Source of the DNA: Kribbella italica
GTDB lineage: Bacteria > Actinomycetota > Actinomycetes > Propionibacteriales > Kribbellaceae
Length of the DNA: 64,000 nucleotides
Direction of reading: 5' to 3'
NCBI RefSeq assembly: GCF_014205135.1
Contig: NZ_JACHMY010000001.1
Coordinates: 1,240,001 to 1,304,000 of the forward strand
The notes beneath the pieces are model-generated. The model was not told where the DNA came from, did no database searches, and was given only the letters and a program-made list of their open reading frames with translations. Position 1 is the stretch's first letter; the number at the start of each line of letters is the position of its first letter. The translations under genes were made by a program, and so were the position numbers. Of the stretch, positions 16,665 through 25,917 are shown piece by piece.

Positions 16665-17297
16665 ATGAACGATTTCCAGGAACAGGCGAAGAACTGGCTC
16701 CGGAACGTCGTCAAGCAGAACCCGGACAAGATCAAGGCAGGTGTGGAGAAGGCCGGCGACCTGATCGACAAGCAGACCGGCGGGAAGTACGCGGAGAAGG
16801 TCGACTCGGTGCAGCAGAAGGTCGGCGGCTATGTCGACTCGCAGCAGGCCGGCGACCAGACCGCGGGTACGCCGCCGACCGGGCCGAACGACGGGGCGCC
16901 GGACGCGCCGACCCAGACGCCGGATGCGCGGGTGCCTGACGCTGCTGATTCCAGTGCGGGCGACGCGAGCAACACGGACTCCACCGCCGAATCCAGCACC
17001 ACCGACTCGAGCGCCACCAACTCGAGCACCACCGACTCGAGCGCCACCAACTCGAGCACCACCGACTCGAGCGCCACCGGCCCGAGCGCCACCGACTCCG
17101 CGTCGAGCGATGCCGGCGCGCCCGACTCGGATGCTGCCGACTCCAGCAACAGCGACCCGGACGGCGGGGTTGTCGGTGGACAAACGCCAGATGTGAGCGA
17201 GAGCGACGCGAGTTCGGCCGGTTCGCGGACCGAGGGCGCTGAGACCGGCGGTACGGCGACCGGTACGTCGGACGGCGGCCTCCCCGGGCCCAGATAG
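16665..17297 (+). CDS. MT0933-like antitoxin-family protein with a Ser/Thr/Asp-rich tail
   Basis: The N-terminal 55 residues or so (KAGVEKAGDLIDKQTGGKYAEKVDSVQQKV) match the MT0933-like (Rv0909-type) antitoxin family, a short amphipathic helical domain. The remaining 150 residues are low complexity (Ser, Thr, Asp, Ala, Gly), including exact 10-residue repeats TDSSATNSST. Total length is 210, much longer than the usual 60-100. GGAGGG lies 6 bases before ATG 16665. No toxin gene lies next to it, so a role as antitoxin is doubtful. Confidence 0.78.
   Translation: MNDFQEQAKNWLRNVVKQNPDKIKAGVEKAGDLIDKQTGGKYAEKVDSVQQKVGGYVDSQQAGDQTAGTPPTGPNDGAPDAPTQTPDARVPDAADSSAGDASNTDSTAESSTTDSSATNSSTTDSSATNSSTTDSSATGPSATDSASSDAGAPDSDAADSSNSDPDGGVVGGQTPDVSESDASSAGSRTEGAETGGTATGTSDGGLPGPR
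17001..17075 (+). repeat. 30-bp direct repeat inside the antitoxin-like gene
   Basis: Two and a half exact copies of a 30-bp unit starting ACCGACTCGAGCGCC, encoding TDSSATNSST. The perfect identity suggests recent duplication; the 30-bp length keeps the frame. Confidence 0.85.
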
Positions 17298-17350
17298 CCG
17301 ACGGCCCAGCACGCCCCCGGGTGCGTCGTACCCGGCGGGACAATGACTCC

Positions 17351-17395
17351 GCACCCCGGTCCATGGACGGCGTACGCGCCTCCGGGCCGGGGTGC
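17351..17395 (+). terminator. Possible terminator hairpin
   Basis: GCACCCCGG and CCGGGGTGC pair perfectly across a 27-base loop, 53 bases after the antitoxin-like gene. The large loop makes it a weak candidate. Confidence 0.35.
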
Positions 17396-17520
17396 CGGCG
17401 TTTTGGCGGGTGCGGCCGTTCGCACGATCTAGTTGCTGGGCCCAAGAATCAGCGGACACGCGGACTGTCGCGGAGAGTAGTCGAGCGAATCTAGACTGTG
17501 ACTCCCATTGAGGGGGTGGC

Positions 17521-18012
17521 ATGCGGCGACGGCGGCGGCGTGGCGGGAGACCGCCCTTCCAGGCGTGGGGACTCCTCCTGAGCGTCCTGATCGTGTGGAT
17601 GGCCGCCGAACGCTACTGGTCCGAGGCGATCGTCATCGGCGCGATTGCGGCGTTCTACGGTACGGCGATCCGGCTGACGAGATGCCGGGTGGAGACGACA
17701 GCCCACCGGCCGTGCGGCTGGATGGTTCGCGGAGTGGCGGGGACCTGCAGGTACCACGTGGGCTACAAGCGTGGCTTGCCGCGATTGGTCCGAGGCGCAG
17801 GCTTTGCCGGACTGCCGACCTTCATGTGGCCGCGGGACACCTTTGGTGGTCTGGTGGCGACCCGGGCTGAGCCCCAGCCACGGACCCCGGCGGTCGCGAT
17901 GGCGTCGGCCAAGGAGCGGCGATCTGGGTACGACCGGCTGATGGCGGTGCTGGCCTTGGTCGGAGTGGTCGTGGCTGTGGTCGGGGTGGCGCGCGACTTT
18001 GTCGCGGGGTGA
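17521..18012 (+). CDS. Small membrane protein of unknown function
   Basis: A 163-residue protein with an Arg-rich start (MRRRRRRGGR), two hydrophobic segments early on (LLLSVLIVWMAA; AIVIGAIAAFYGTAIRL), a middle soluble part with three Cys and a viral-like stretch GWMVRGVAGTCRYHVGYKRG, and a final helix (LMAVLALVGVVVAVVGVA). I do not recognise the family. The ribosome site AGGGGGTGG precedes ATG 17521, and TAGACT at 17492 could be its -10 element. Confidence 0.65.
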   Translation: MRRRRRRGGRPPFQAWGLLLSVLIVWMAAERYWSEAIVIGAIAAFYGTAIRLTRCRVETTAHRPCGWMVRGVAGTCRYHVGYKRGLPRLVRGAGFAGLPTFMWPRDTFGGLVATRAEPQPRTPAVAMASAKERRSGYDRLMAVLALVGVVVAVVGVARDFVAG

Positions 18013-18417
18013 GCAGAACGGCCGATGGGGATCAGGTCGTGGTGGGAGTGTGTCCGTCTTGACCCTGTGGATAGGCGCGCTTAGCCTCGGAATCAGTAAG
18101 GGGACTGTCCACCCGGACGGTTGATGACATAGCAGAGGTCGGCCGGTTGGCCGAGGGCCGGAGTGCGCGCAGGCGTGGTCCGGGGACACGAGACCAGAGC
18201 TCTTGCGAGCTTGCCGGTGACGGGCACACAGTTTGTCGCCGCATAGGAACGGACCCGGCGCCCACCGGGGAGCATCGCGATCGGCGCACTCGGCCGACGG
18301 CGGAATCCCGGTTGGCGCGTTCCGGCGTACCGTCTTCTGGCGTTCGGGCCGCTGTGTGGTGATCCCTTCGACAAGAGCTGGTCACGCCCGAGCGTGACTC
18401 GATGAGGGGAGACGCCG
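18013..18417. other. 405-bp gap upstream of rny
   Basis: No gene is supported. It contains a DnaA-box-like site (CTATCCACA, reverse strand, 18066-18074) and, next to rny, a short hairpin TCACGC/GCGTGA near 18382-18397 followed by the ribosome site GAGGGGAG. This suggests a long leader for rny. Confidence 0.5.
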
Positions 18418-20229
18418 ATGCCGCAGCTTTCGGCCGGGCCGTACGCCGTGATCTCGTACGCCGCGACGCTGACGGCGACGTCCGTCGGGCTGGTGGTCGT
18501 CGGTCTCCTCGTGGTCGGGTTGCTGGGCTGGATCGGGGTGACGTTGACCCGGCGCAAGGGCGCCGAGGTGGCCGCCGCGGAGGCGAACGCGAAGCTGGAG
18601 GCCGCGACCGCGGTCGCCGAGGCGAAGTCGGTCGGTGACCGGATCCGGCGCGAGGCCGAGGACGAGGTCGCGGTGATCAGGGCCCGCGCGAAGGAGTCCG
18701 AGCAACGGACCGAGGAGGTCCGCCGCCAGGCCGAGCAGCAGGCCGAGGAGCTGCGGCGTCAGACCGAGGGGCGTGCGAAGGAGATCGAGCAGCGCGCCGA
18801 CGAGGTGCGCCGCCAGTCCGAGGACCGCGCGTCGGAGATCCGGCGGGAGGCCGAGCAGCGGGCGTCCGTCGTACGGCGGGAGGCCGAGACCGAGGCGCAG
18901 TCGATCCGCGACGACCTGCGGGAGCAGCGGCTCGAGATGGAGCGGCGCGAGCACCGGTTGACCGAGCGCGAAGAGCGGCTCGACGAGCAGCTGCGCGGGA
19001 TCGAGGAACGCCAGAACGAGCTCACCGGTCAGCTCGCTGAGCTCGACCGGCAGCGGGCCGAGATCCGGGATCTGGAGGACGAGCGCCGGCGGATTCTCGA
19101 AGGTGTCGCGAACCTGACCAGCGAGCAGGCCAAGACCGAGCTCGTCGCCGCGCTCGAGGCCGAGGCGAAGCGGCACGCGCACACGATCGTGCGCGACATC
19201 GAGCGCCAGGCCCAGGACGAGGGCGAGATCAAGGCTCGCAAGATCATCACCGGCGCGGTCCAGCGGCTCGCGTCCGAGCAGACCAGCGAGTCGGTCGTCT
19301 CGGTCGTGCACCTGCCCAGCGACGACATGAAGGGCCGGATCATCGGCCGCGAGGGCCGCAACATCCGCTCGTTCGAGCAGACCACCGGCGTCAACCTGAT
19401 CATCGACGACACCCCCGAGGCGGTACTGCTGTCCTGCTTCGACCCGGTACGGCGGGAGACCGCGCGGCTGACCCTGGACTCGCTGGTGCTGGATGGCCGG
19501 ATCCACCCGAGCCGGATCGAGGAGATCTACGAGCGCAGCAAGGGCGAGGTCGCCGAGCTGTGCCTGCGCGCGGCCGAGGACGCGATGGCCGAGGTCGGGA
19601 TCACCGACCTGCACCCGGAACTGGTGCGCACGATGGGGCTGCTGCGCTACCGGACGTCGTACGGGCAGAACGTGCTCAAGCACCTGATCGAGTCCGCGCA
19701 CATCGCGTCGATGATGGCGGCCGAGCTCGGGCTGGACCCGCAGCTGTGCAAGCGCGGCGCGTTCCTGCACGACGTCGGCAAGGCGCTCACGCACGAATCC
19801 GAGGGCAGCCACGCGATCGTCGGCGCCGACCTCGCACGCAAGTACGGCGAGAACGACGACGTCGTGCACTGCATCGAGGCGCACCACAACGAGGTCGAGG
19901 TCCGGACCGTCGAGGCGGTGCTGACCCAGGCGGCGGACGCGGTCAGCGGTGGCCGGCCGGGCGCGCGGCGCGAGTCGCTGGAGGCGTACGTGCAGCGGCT
20001 CGAGCGGCTCGAGGAGATCGCGATGCACCACGACGGCGTCGAGAAGGTGTTCGCGATGCAGGCCGGTCGCGAGATCCGCGTGATGGTGCTGCCGGACGCG
20101 GTCGACGACATCGCCGCCCAGGTGATGGCGCGCGACATCGCCAAGCAGGTCGAGGAGGAACTCACCTACCCTGGCCAGATCCGCGTCACCGTCGTCCGCG
20201 AGTCCCGCGCGACCGAGGTCGCCAAGTAA
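18418..20229 (+). CDS. rny: Ribonuclease Y
   Basis: The 603-residue membrane-anchored endoribonuclease starts mRNA decay. Order of parts: one N-terminal membrane helix (SVGLVVVGLLVVGLLGWIGV), a long Arg/Glu coiled coil (about 50-260, EEVRRQAEQQAEELRRQ), a KH RNA-binding domain with RIIGREGRNIRSFE, and an HD domain whose His-Asp pair is in AFLHDVGKALTHE (His about residue 451). Length is close to the family's usual 520-600. The ribosome site GAGGGGAG precedes ATG 18418. Position downstream of recA-recX is typical for this group of actinobacteria. Confidence 0.95.
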   Translation: MPQLSAGPYAVISYAATLTATSVGLVVVGLLVVGLLGWIGVTLTRRKGAEVAAAEANAKLEAATAVAEAKSVGDRIRREAEDEVAVIRARAKESEQRTEEVRRQAEQQAEELRRQTEGRAKEIEQRADEVRRQSEDRASEIRREAEQRASVVRREAETEAQSIRDDLREQRLEMERREHRLTEREERLDEQLRGIEERQNELTGQLAELDRQRAEIRDLEDERRRILEGVANLTSEQAKTELVAALEAEAKRHAHTIVRDIERQAQDEGEIKARKIITGAVQRLASEQTSESVVSVVHLPSDDMKGRIIGREGRNIRSFEQTTGVNLIIDDTPEAVLLSCFDPVRRETARLTLDSLVLDGRIHPSRIEEIYERSKGEVAELCLRAAEDAMAEVGITDLHPELVRTMGLLRYRTSYGQNVLKHLIESAHIASMMAAELGLDPQLCKRGAFLHDVGKALTHESEGSHAIVGADLARKYGENDDVVHCIEAHHNEVEVRTVEAVLTQAADAVSGGRPGARRESLEAYVQRLERLEEIAMHHDGVEKVFAMQAGREIRVMVLPDAVDDIAAQVMARDIAKQVEEELTYPGQIRVTVVRESRATEVAK

Positions 20230-20268
20230 CCGGTGGAAACGGGCTGCGGCGTTGGCTACGGTCGTGGC

Positions 20269-20763
20269 GTGCTCGAGATCAGACCCGCAACGCGCCAGGA
20301 CGTCGAACGGCTGCTCGACGTCGCCGCTTCGCCTGCTCGGCGGGCGCACCTGGAGAGCCGGTGGGTCGAGCAGGAGCAGGATGATGCGGTGTTCCTGCTG
20401 GCCCACGACGAGGGCGGGATCGTCGGGCAGACCAGCCTGCTGCGGACGTCGAAGTACGCCGAGGTCGCGGCGGCTCACGATGTGGCGGAGATCAACGGGC
20501 TGCACGCCTTCGTCCAGGGCGCAGGCGTCGGATCGGCGCTGATCGCGGCGTCCGAGGAGCTTGCCCGCGCCTGGCGACGAGACGCGATCGGGCTCGGGGT
20601 CGGGCTGGAGAACCCGGGTGCCGCGCGGCTGTACGCGCGGCTCGGGTACCAGCCCACGCAGTTTCGGGTGATCGACGAGTGGACCGAGGTGGATGCCGAC
20701 GGCACCGTTCTCGTCACCCACCGGGATCCCTGCGACTACCTGCTGAAACCGCTGCCTCGGTAG
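20269..20763 (+). CDS. GNAT acetyltransferase
   Basis: A 164-residue GCN5-type acetyltransferase that would move an acetyl group from acetyl-CoA to an unknown amine. The fold is visible from LEIRPATRQDVERL through AEINGLHAFVQGAGVGSALI (the acetyl-CoA loop is Q/R-x-x-G-x-G/A, here QGAGVG) to NPGAARLYARLGYQP. GTG 20269 is chosen because TACGGT lies 6 bases upstream, fitting a leaderless transcript, and because the fold begins at once. It starts 39 bases after rny and may also be read through from it. Confidence 0.85.
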   Translation: MLEIRPATRQDVERLLDVAASPARRAHLESRWVEQEQDDAVFLLAHDEGGIVGQTSLLRTSKYAEVAAAHDVAEINGLHAFVQGAGVGSALIAASEELARAWRRDAIGLGVGLENPGAARLYARLGYQPTQFRVIDEWTEVDADGTVLVTHRDPCDYLLKPLPR

Positions 20764-20808
20764 TTGCCGTACACGAGCTGAACCAGACGTCCCCGGTACG
20801 CCGAACGA

Positions 20809-21111
20809 TCAGCGGTGCTCGGTCGGGCGCTCCTTGTACTCGCTCGGGGTCACGTCGATCTCGTGCTCGAGCGGGTAAGCGTGCGGGTCGGTGCGGTACT
20901 GCTCCTCGACGCGGGGTTTGATGATCGCCGCGTCGTCGTGCTCGGGGTGGTTGCGGTTCGCGACCCGGTACGACAGCCACATCCCGGCGAGGCCGGCCAG
21001 CATGATGATGACGCCGACCACGGTGAAGTTGATCGGGCCCGAGGTGTCGCGGACCGCGAACGCGATGATCGCGCCAGCCGTGACCAAGGTGATTCCGACG
21101 CCGATGCGCAT
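20809..21111 (-). CDS. DUF6458 two-helix membrane protein
   Basis: A 100-residue protein whose first 55 residues form two membrane helices (MRIGVGITLVTAGAIIAFAV; TVVGVIIMLAGLAGMWLS), the layout of DUF6458, a small actinobacterial family. A charged cytosolic tail follows (NRNHPEHDDAAIIKPRVEE). ATG 21111 is chosen because the family starts there. Function unknown. It converges on the GNAT gene. Confidence 0.78.
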   Translation of the reverse strand: MRIGVGITLVTAGAIIAFAVRDTSGPINFTVVGVIIMLAGLAGMWLSYRVANRNHPEHDDAAIIKPRVEEQYRTDPHAYPLEHEIDVTPSEYKERPTEHR

Positions 21112-21230
21112 CCTGTGCCTCCGTCTCCCGGCCGCGCGCGGCCGATCACTTGGGCGGGGGATGAGGGTGACGTTGCGTTGCCTCTGCTCACTCCTGGTAC
21201 CCATCTGGTCCAGTTGCCATGCACCGCCCG

Positions 21231-22394
21231 TCAGCGGAAGGCCGACTGCCCGGTCAGCGCCTGGCCGATCACGAGCTGGTGCACCTCGGACGTGCCCTCG
21301 TAGGTGAGCACGGACTCGAGGTTGTTGGCGTGCCGCAGCACCGGGTACTCCCCGCTGATCCCGTTCGCGGCCAGGATCGTGCGGCACTCGCGGGCGATCG
21401 CGATCGCCTCGCGGACGTTGTTGAGCTTACCGACGCTGACCTGCTCGGGCCGCAACGTGCCCTTCTCCTTCAGCCGGCCGAGGTGCACCGCGAGCAGGAC
21501 GCCCTTGTTCAGCTCGACGGCCATGTCGGCCAGTTTCGCCTGCGTCAACTGGTACCCAGACAGCGGTTTGTCGAACACCTGCCGCTCACCGGCGTACGAG
21601 ACGGCCGTCTCGAGACAGTCCCGGGCGGCGCCCATCGCGCCGAAGATGATCCCGAACCGCGCCTCGTTGAGGCAGCCGAGCGGACCCGACAGCCCGCGCG
21701 CCTCCGGCAGCATCGCCGACGCCGGCAGCCGGACGTCGGTCAGGATCAGCTCGGACGTCACCGAGGCGCGCAGCGACAGCTTGCGGGTGATCTCGGGCGC
21801 GGAGAATCCCGGCGTGTCCGTCGGTACGGCGAAGCCGCGCACCCCGTCGTCGGTCCGGGCCCAGACCACCGCGACGTCGGCCACCGAACCGTTGGTGATC
21901 CACATCTTCGACCCGTTCAGGATCCAGTCGTCGCTGTCGCGTCGCGCGTTGGTCCGCATCCCGCCCGGGTTGGAGCCGAAGTCCGGCTCGGTCAGCCCGA
22001 AGCAGCCGATCGCCTCACCGGCCGCCATCCGCGGCAGCCACTCGGTCTTCTGCTCCTCGCTGCCGTACTTCCAGATCGCGTACATCGCCAGCGAGCCCTG
22101 CACCGACACCAGCGAGCGCATCCCCGAGTCGGCCGCCTCGATCTCCAGGCAGGCCAGCCCGTACGCGACAGGTCCCAGCCCGGCGCACCCGTACCCGGTG
22201 AGGTGCATGCCGAGCAGCCCGAGCGCGCCGAGCTCCTTGGCCAGGTCGCGCGCGGGGATCGTCGCCGACTCGAACCACTCGGGCAGCGACGGCCGGAGGC
22301 GCTCGTCGGCGAACCGGCGGGTGGTCGCCCGGATGGCGAGCTCTTCCTCGGTGAGCAGCGAGTCGACGTCGACGAGATCCAGGGAAACGGTCAT
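21231..22394 (-). CDS. gcdH: Acyl-CoA dehydrogenase, probable glutaryl-CoA dehydrogenase
   Basis: The 387-residue flavoprotein oxidises an acyl-CoA; glutaryl-CoA dehydrogenases also decarboxylate glutaryl-CoA to crotonyl-CoA in lysine and tryptophan breakdown. Family hallmarks: GCAGLGPVAYGL, EIEAADSGMRSLVSVQ, CFGLTEPDFGSNPGGM, WITNGSVADVAVVWAR, and the catalytic Glu region NLESVLTYEGTSEVHQL with ending VIGQALTGQSAF. The glutaryl-type YEGT motif and the overall layout favour GcdH over general short-chain enzymes. Monocistronic; length normal. Electron acceptor is presumably ETF. Confidence 0.85.
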   Translation of the reverse strand: MTVSLDLVDVDSLLTEEELAIRATTRRFADERLRPSLPEWFESATIPARDLAKELGALGLLGMHLTGYGCAGLGPVAYGLACLEIEAADSGMRSLVSVQGSLAMYAIWKYGSEEQKTEWLPRMAAGEAIGCFGLTEPDFGSNPGGMRTNARRDSDDWILNGSKMWITNGSVADVAVVWARTDDGVRGFAVPTDTPGFSAPEITRKLSLRASVTSELILTDVRLPASAMLPEARGLSGPLGCLNEARFGIIFGAMGAARDCLETAVSYAGERQVFDKPLSGYQLTQAKLADMAVELNKGVLLAVHLGRLKEKGTLRPEQVSVGKLNNVREAIAIARECRTILAANGISGEYPVLRHANNLESVLTYEGTSEVHQLVIGQALTGQSAFR

Positions 22395-22487
22395 GCCGTC
22401 AAACTATCCGCAACCCGCGCCGGTCGTCCCTGCGGCGAACCCCACAGCTGGTTGTGGATTGCCTCACCTCTCAGGCTGGAGAACGCC

Positions 22488-23066
22488 TCACTTGCTGTAG
22501 AACGGCCACCACCAGTACCGCTTGCGCGGATGCCGTACGACGATGCTGCCGTGCTTGGCCTGCCCGGTCACGTGCAACCGGACACCGCCGGAGCGCGGCG
22601 CGGTGGCCTTGTTCACGGCGGTGCCGTGGACGACCTCGACCTCGTCCAGGTCGATGCTCCAGCCCACTGGCACGACCATCACCACGGAGCTGTGCTTGGC
22701 CTGGGCGTGCACGTGCACCTCCGACCATCGGACCAACGCGTCGGTGAAGTCCAGTTTGACGGACGCGTGCTCCGCCACCGCGATCACCCGCTCCGGCACC
22801 TGCCAAGGGCCTTCGCGCTTCTGCGCGCTGTGTTTGGCCCGGATGGTCAGTTCGGCCGCGTTGCTGCCGTGCGTCGCCGGCGCCAGGTCGGCCGTCGCCG
22901 TCCGCAGCTGCACCTCGGTCTTGGCCGAGTAGATCTGGCTCAGCCGCTCGTCGAGCTCCTCGAAATCGAGCCGTCCGTCACTGTGCGCTTCCTGCACCAG
23001 CGAGGCGGCGCGTTCGCGGTCGTGGTCGGAGGCCCGGCGCTCAGGTGGCGGCTGCTGCAGACTCAT
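22488..23066 (-). CDS. DUF1707 domain protein
   Basis: The 192-residue protein begins with a DUF1707 domain (residues 10-60, ASDHDRERAASLVQEAHSDG then RLDFEELDERL), which is common in actinobacteria and thought to mediate protein contact or signalling. The rest is a beta-rich region with alternating His and Lys (KHSSVVMVVPVGWSIDLDEV), like the adhesin-type shell that often follows DUF1707. It ends with an aromatic, basic tail KRYWWWPFYSK that may touch the membrane. Function unknown. Confidence 0.82.
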   Translation of the reverse strand: MSLQQPPPERRASDHDRERAASLVQEAHSDGRLDFEELDERLSQIYSAKTEVQLRTATADLAPATHGSNAAELTIRAKHSAQKREGPWQVPERVIAVAEHASVKLDFTDALVRWSEVHVHAQAKHSSVVMVVPVGWSIDLDEVEVVHGTAVNKATAPRSGGVRLHVTGQAKHGSIVVRHPRKRYWWWPFYSK

Positions 23067-23109
23067 AAGTCCAAAGGTAGCGCCGCGCAGGGCGTCGGCC
23101 CTCGAGGGA

Positions 23110-25785
23110 TCAGGAAGGGCCGACGAGATCGGGCCGGTCCCGCAGCTGGCGGCGCGACGAGATGCCGAGCTTGCGGTAGATGTTGCCGAGGTGGGTGTCG
23201 ACGGTCCGCGGGCTGATGAACAGGCGCGCGGCCACCTCGTTCGAGGTCGCGCCGGTGCTGACCAGGCGAGCGATGTGCAGCTCTTGCGGAGTGAGTTCGT
23301 CGTACGTGTGGCCAGTCCGCCGGCGCGCCCGCTCCCCAGTGGCGCGAAGCTCCCCCGCGGCGCGCTGGGCGAAGGCCTCGAGTCCCGCGCCGCTCAGCAG
23401 TTCGTACGCCGTGGCCAGGTGCTCGCGGCAGTCCTTCCGGCGGCCCTCGCGCCGCAGCCATTCGCCGTACAGGAGGTGGGCACGGGCACGGTAGGGGAGG
23501 GCCGGACTGCCTTCCAGGCGGTCGATCGCTTCGCGGTAGTGCTCCTCGACTCCTGTCACCAGCCCGCGCGCGTACGCCGCAATGCCGAGGCCGACGGCGG
23601 TCCCACTCGCCCCGGTACGGGCAGTCAACTCCTCCAGGGCGGTGGCCGCTTCGGCAGCCTCGCCGCAGCGGACGGCTGCCTCCACCAGTTCGGGGAGCGC
23701 GAAGCCGGCCAGGCCGATCTCGTCCTGCGAGGTAGCGAGTCGCGCCGCGACCAGGGCGGCCGGATAGTCCGCCAGGCCGTTGTTCAGTACGGCGGCCGCC
23801 CAGTGCAGGTTGGCGCTCAGCTCCTCGCTGGCCGCGGCTGCCTCGAACAGCTCGGTCGCCTCTTCCCGGCGCCCGCGCATCGCGGCCAGGTGCAGCCGGT
23901 GGTAGACCAGCCGCGGAGCACCGATCGCGTCGGCGATCGCTTCCTCCTCGGCGATCGCGGTCGTCGCCCGGACCAGGTCGCCGGTCAGCGCCGAGTTGGA
24001 TGCCAGCTGGGCCAGGCCGAGGCGCAGGACGAGCGGCGAACCCGAAGCACGCCCGGTCTTCATCAGCCAGGTCACCAGCGCCGCATGGGTGTCGAGGTCC
24101 CACAGTTCGGCGGCGAGCACCGCCGTCAGCCCGGGCCGGTCGGTCCACAGCGGCCCGGCGACGTCCTCGAGGATCTTCCGGATCAGCGGTACGGCGGCCG
24201 CATGCCCGTCGGTGGTCAGCACGGTCAGCGCGTCCAGGATGTCCGGGGAACGCCGACCCGTCGAAGCGGCCTCCGCAGCCTCCAGAACTCTGCCCATCAC
24301 CCCCTGGGCACGACCGACCGCCAGGCTCATCTCCAGCGCGTCCAGGAAGCACCGGCGGGACTGCTCGGGGTCCTGCGTCGCCAGGCGTTGGCCGGCCCGG
24401 ATGACGAACATCGGCCCGTCACCGCCGTCGCGACGGGCGAAGGCGATCTGGCCGCGCAGGAGATCGAGTCGTGGCTCGTGGGCCGCCGAGTTCCCGACCG
24501 TGGCGAGCAGGTCCGCGGCCGCGTCCGGGACTCCCGCGTCGAGCTTGGCCTGTACGGCGGCCAGCGTGCGCTCGATGCGCTTGGCCGGGTCCAGCGACAG
24601 CGCTGCCGACCGCTCGATCAGGTCGGCCGCGGCGATGACTCCGCCGCGCGACAGGGCGCGAGCCGCGGCCTGCTCCAGCTCGGTGGCGACCTCCTCGTCG
24701 GGGCCGGCGCCGGCCCGGGCGCGGTGCCAGGCGTGCCGGTCCGGGTCTGTCGCCGGGTCCGTGACGTCGGCCAGGACCCGATGGGCTGTCCGGCGCTGGG
24801 TGTCGTCGGCGGCCAGATAGACCGCCGACCGTGCCAACGGGTGGCAGAACCGTACCCGCGTCGCGAACTCGGCCAGACCCGAGACGGTCGCCGTCGTACT
24901 GGCCGCGGGGACGTCGATGCCGAGGCGTTGAGCGGCCGGCCACAGGAGCGCGGGGTCGCCGGTCGGATCGGCGCTCGCGATGGTCAGCAGCAACCGCGCG
25001 CCGGCGGGCAGATCGGCCAGCCTGGCCTGGAAGCTCCGCTCGATCCGGCTCGGGACCGACGACGTGTCCGGTACGGCGAACCCGTCGGTCCGGGGGAGTT
25101 GGAGCAGGGCCAGCGGGTTGCCGCGCGCCTCGGCCAGCAGCCGGTCGCGGACCTGGTCGTCGAGCGTGATCCGGCTGTTCGCCGCCAGCAAGGACCGCGC
25201 CTGGGCGTCGTCCAGGCCACCGAGCTCGATCCCCGGCAGCGTGTCCAGCTCGTCCGGCGTACCGGGTGTGCGGGCGGCGATCAGCACGGCCACGGAGTCG
25301 TCGGGGATCCGCCGGGCGACGAAGGTCAGCACCTTGAGCGACGCCGGATCGAGCCAGTGCGCGTCGTCGACCAGGCACAGCAGGGGGCTCTCATGGGCCG
25401 CGACCGCCAGGAGTTCCAACGTGGCGAGACCGACCCGGAAGAAGTCCGGTTGACCGATCGCGATCCCGAACGCCACCTGCAGGACGTCGCGGTGCTGGGC
25501 CGGAAGCTCGCCCAGACCTTCGGGCGAGAGCAACGGCCGGCACAGCTGGTGCAGCGCGGCGTACGGCAGTTCGGACTCGAACTCCGACCCCGCGGTCCGG
25601 ATCACCCGGAAGCCCGGCGCGGTCTGCCGGGCGTGCTCCAGCAACGCGCTCTTGCCGATCCCCGCCTCGCCCCTCAGGACGAGTGCGCCGCCGCGGCTCT
25701 GTGCCGCGGCGCCGATCAGCTCCTTGATCGACCCGATCTGCTCTTGCCGGCCGGTGAGCGGAGCCGGGGCCGGCGACGGGAGCAT
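23110..25785 (-). CDS. LuxR-family ATP-binding (LAL-type) transcription regulator
   Basis: An 891-residue regulator of the large ATP-binding LuxR type. The N-terminus has a P-loop GEAGIGKSALL (about residue 40) and Walker B LLCLVDDAHWLD (about 130); the middle is helical, likely TPR-like; the C-terminus is a LuxR helix-turn-helix (LTPQELHIARLVSTGATSNE and TVDTHLGNIYRKLGI). It probably senses a ligand through ATP-dependent oligomers. ATG 25785 fits the start of the ATPase fold. It is divergent from the small membrane protein gene at 25918, the likely target. Confidence 0.88.
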   Translation of the reverse strand: MLPSPAPAPLTGRQEQIGSIKELIGAAAQSRGGALVLRGEAGIGKSALLEHARQTAPGFRVIRTAGSEFESELPYAALHQLCRPLLSPEGLGELPAQHRDVLQVAFGIAIGQPDFFRVGLATLELLAVAAHESPLLCLVDDAHWLDPASLKVLTFVARRIPDDSVAVLIAARTPGTPDELDTLPGIELGGLDDAQARSLLAANSRITLDDQVRDRLLAEARGNPLALLQLPRTDGFAVPDTSSVPSRIERSFQARLADLPAGARLLLTIASADPTGDPALLWPAAQRLGIDVPAASTTATVSGLAEFATRVRFCHPLARSAVYLAADDTQRRTAHRVLADVTDPATDPDRHAWHRARAGAGPDEEVATELEQAAARALSRGGVIAAADLIERSAALSLDPAKRIERTLAAVQAKLDAGVPDAAADLLATVGNSAAHEPRLDLLRGQIAFARRDGGDGPMFVIRAGQRLATQDPEQSRRCFLDALEMSLAVGRAQGVMGRVLEAAEAASTGRRSPDILDALTVLTTDGHAAAVPLIRKILEDVAGPLWTDRPGLTAVLAAELWDLDTHAALVTWLMKTGRASGSPLVLRLGLAQLASNSALTGDLVRATTAIAEEEAIADAIGAPRLVYHRLHLAAMRGRREEATELFEAAAASEELSANLHWAAAVLNNGLADYPAALVAARLATSQDEIGLAGFALPELVEAAVRCGEAAEAATALEELTARTGASGTAVGLGIAAYARGLVTGVEEHYREAIDRLEGSPALPYRARAHLLYGEWLRREGRRKDCREHLATAYELLSGAGLEAFAQRAAGELRATGERARRRTGHTYDELTPQELHIARLVSTGATSNEVAARLFISPRTVDTHLGNIYRKLGISSRRQLRDRPDLVGPS

Positions 25786-25917
25786 GCGCCCACGGTACCG
25801 ATGTACGTAGTTTCCACCGAGGCGATGGCAGGGCCCACCGGGCGAAGGTGGTGGCACGTCTCGACGAGGCGCCGAAAACCTCACCGCACCGGTCGGTGCA
25901 CAACGAAAGGCAGTGCC

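Noticed and set aside
17170..17178. PafBC-like TTGTCGGTG inside the antitoxin-like gene
   Set aside because: No TANNNT at the required spacing, and it is within a coding region.
16453..17520. Toxin partner for the antitoxin-like protein
   Set aside because: No open frame with ribosome site or toxin motif on either strand around it.
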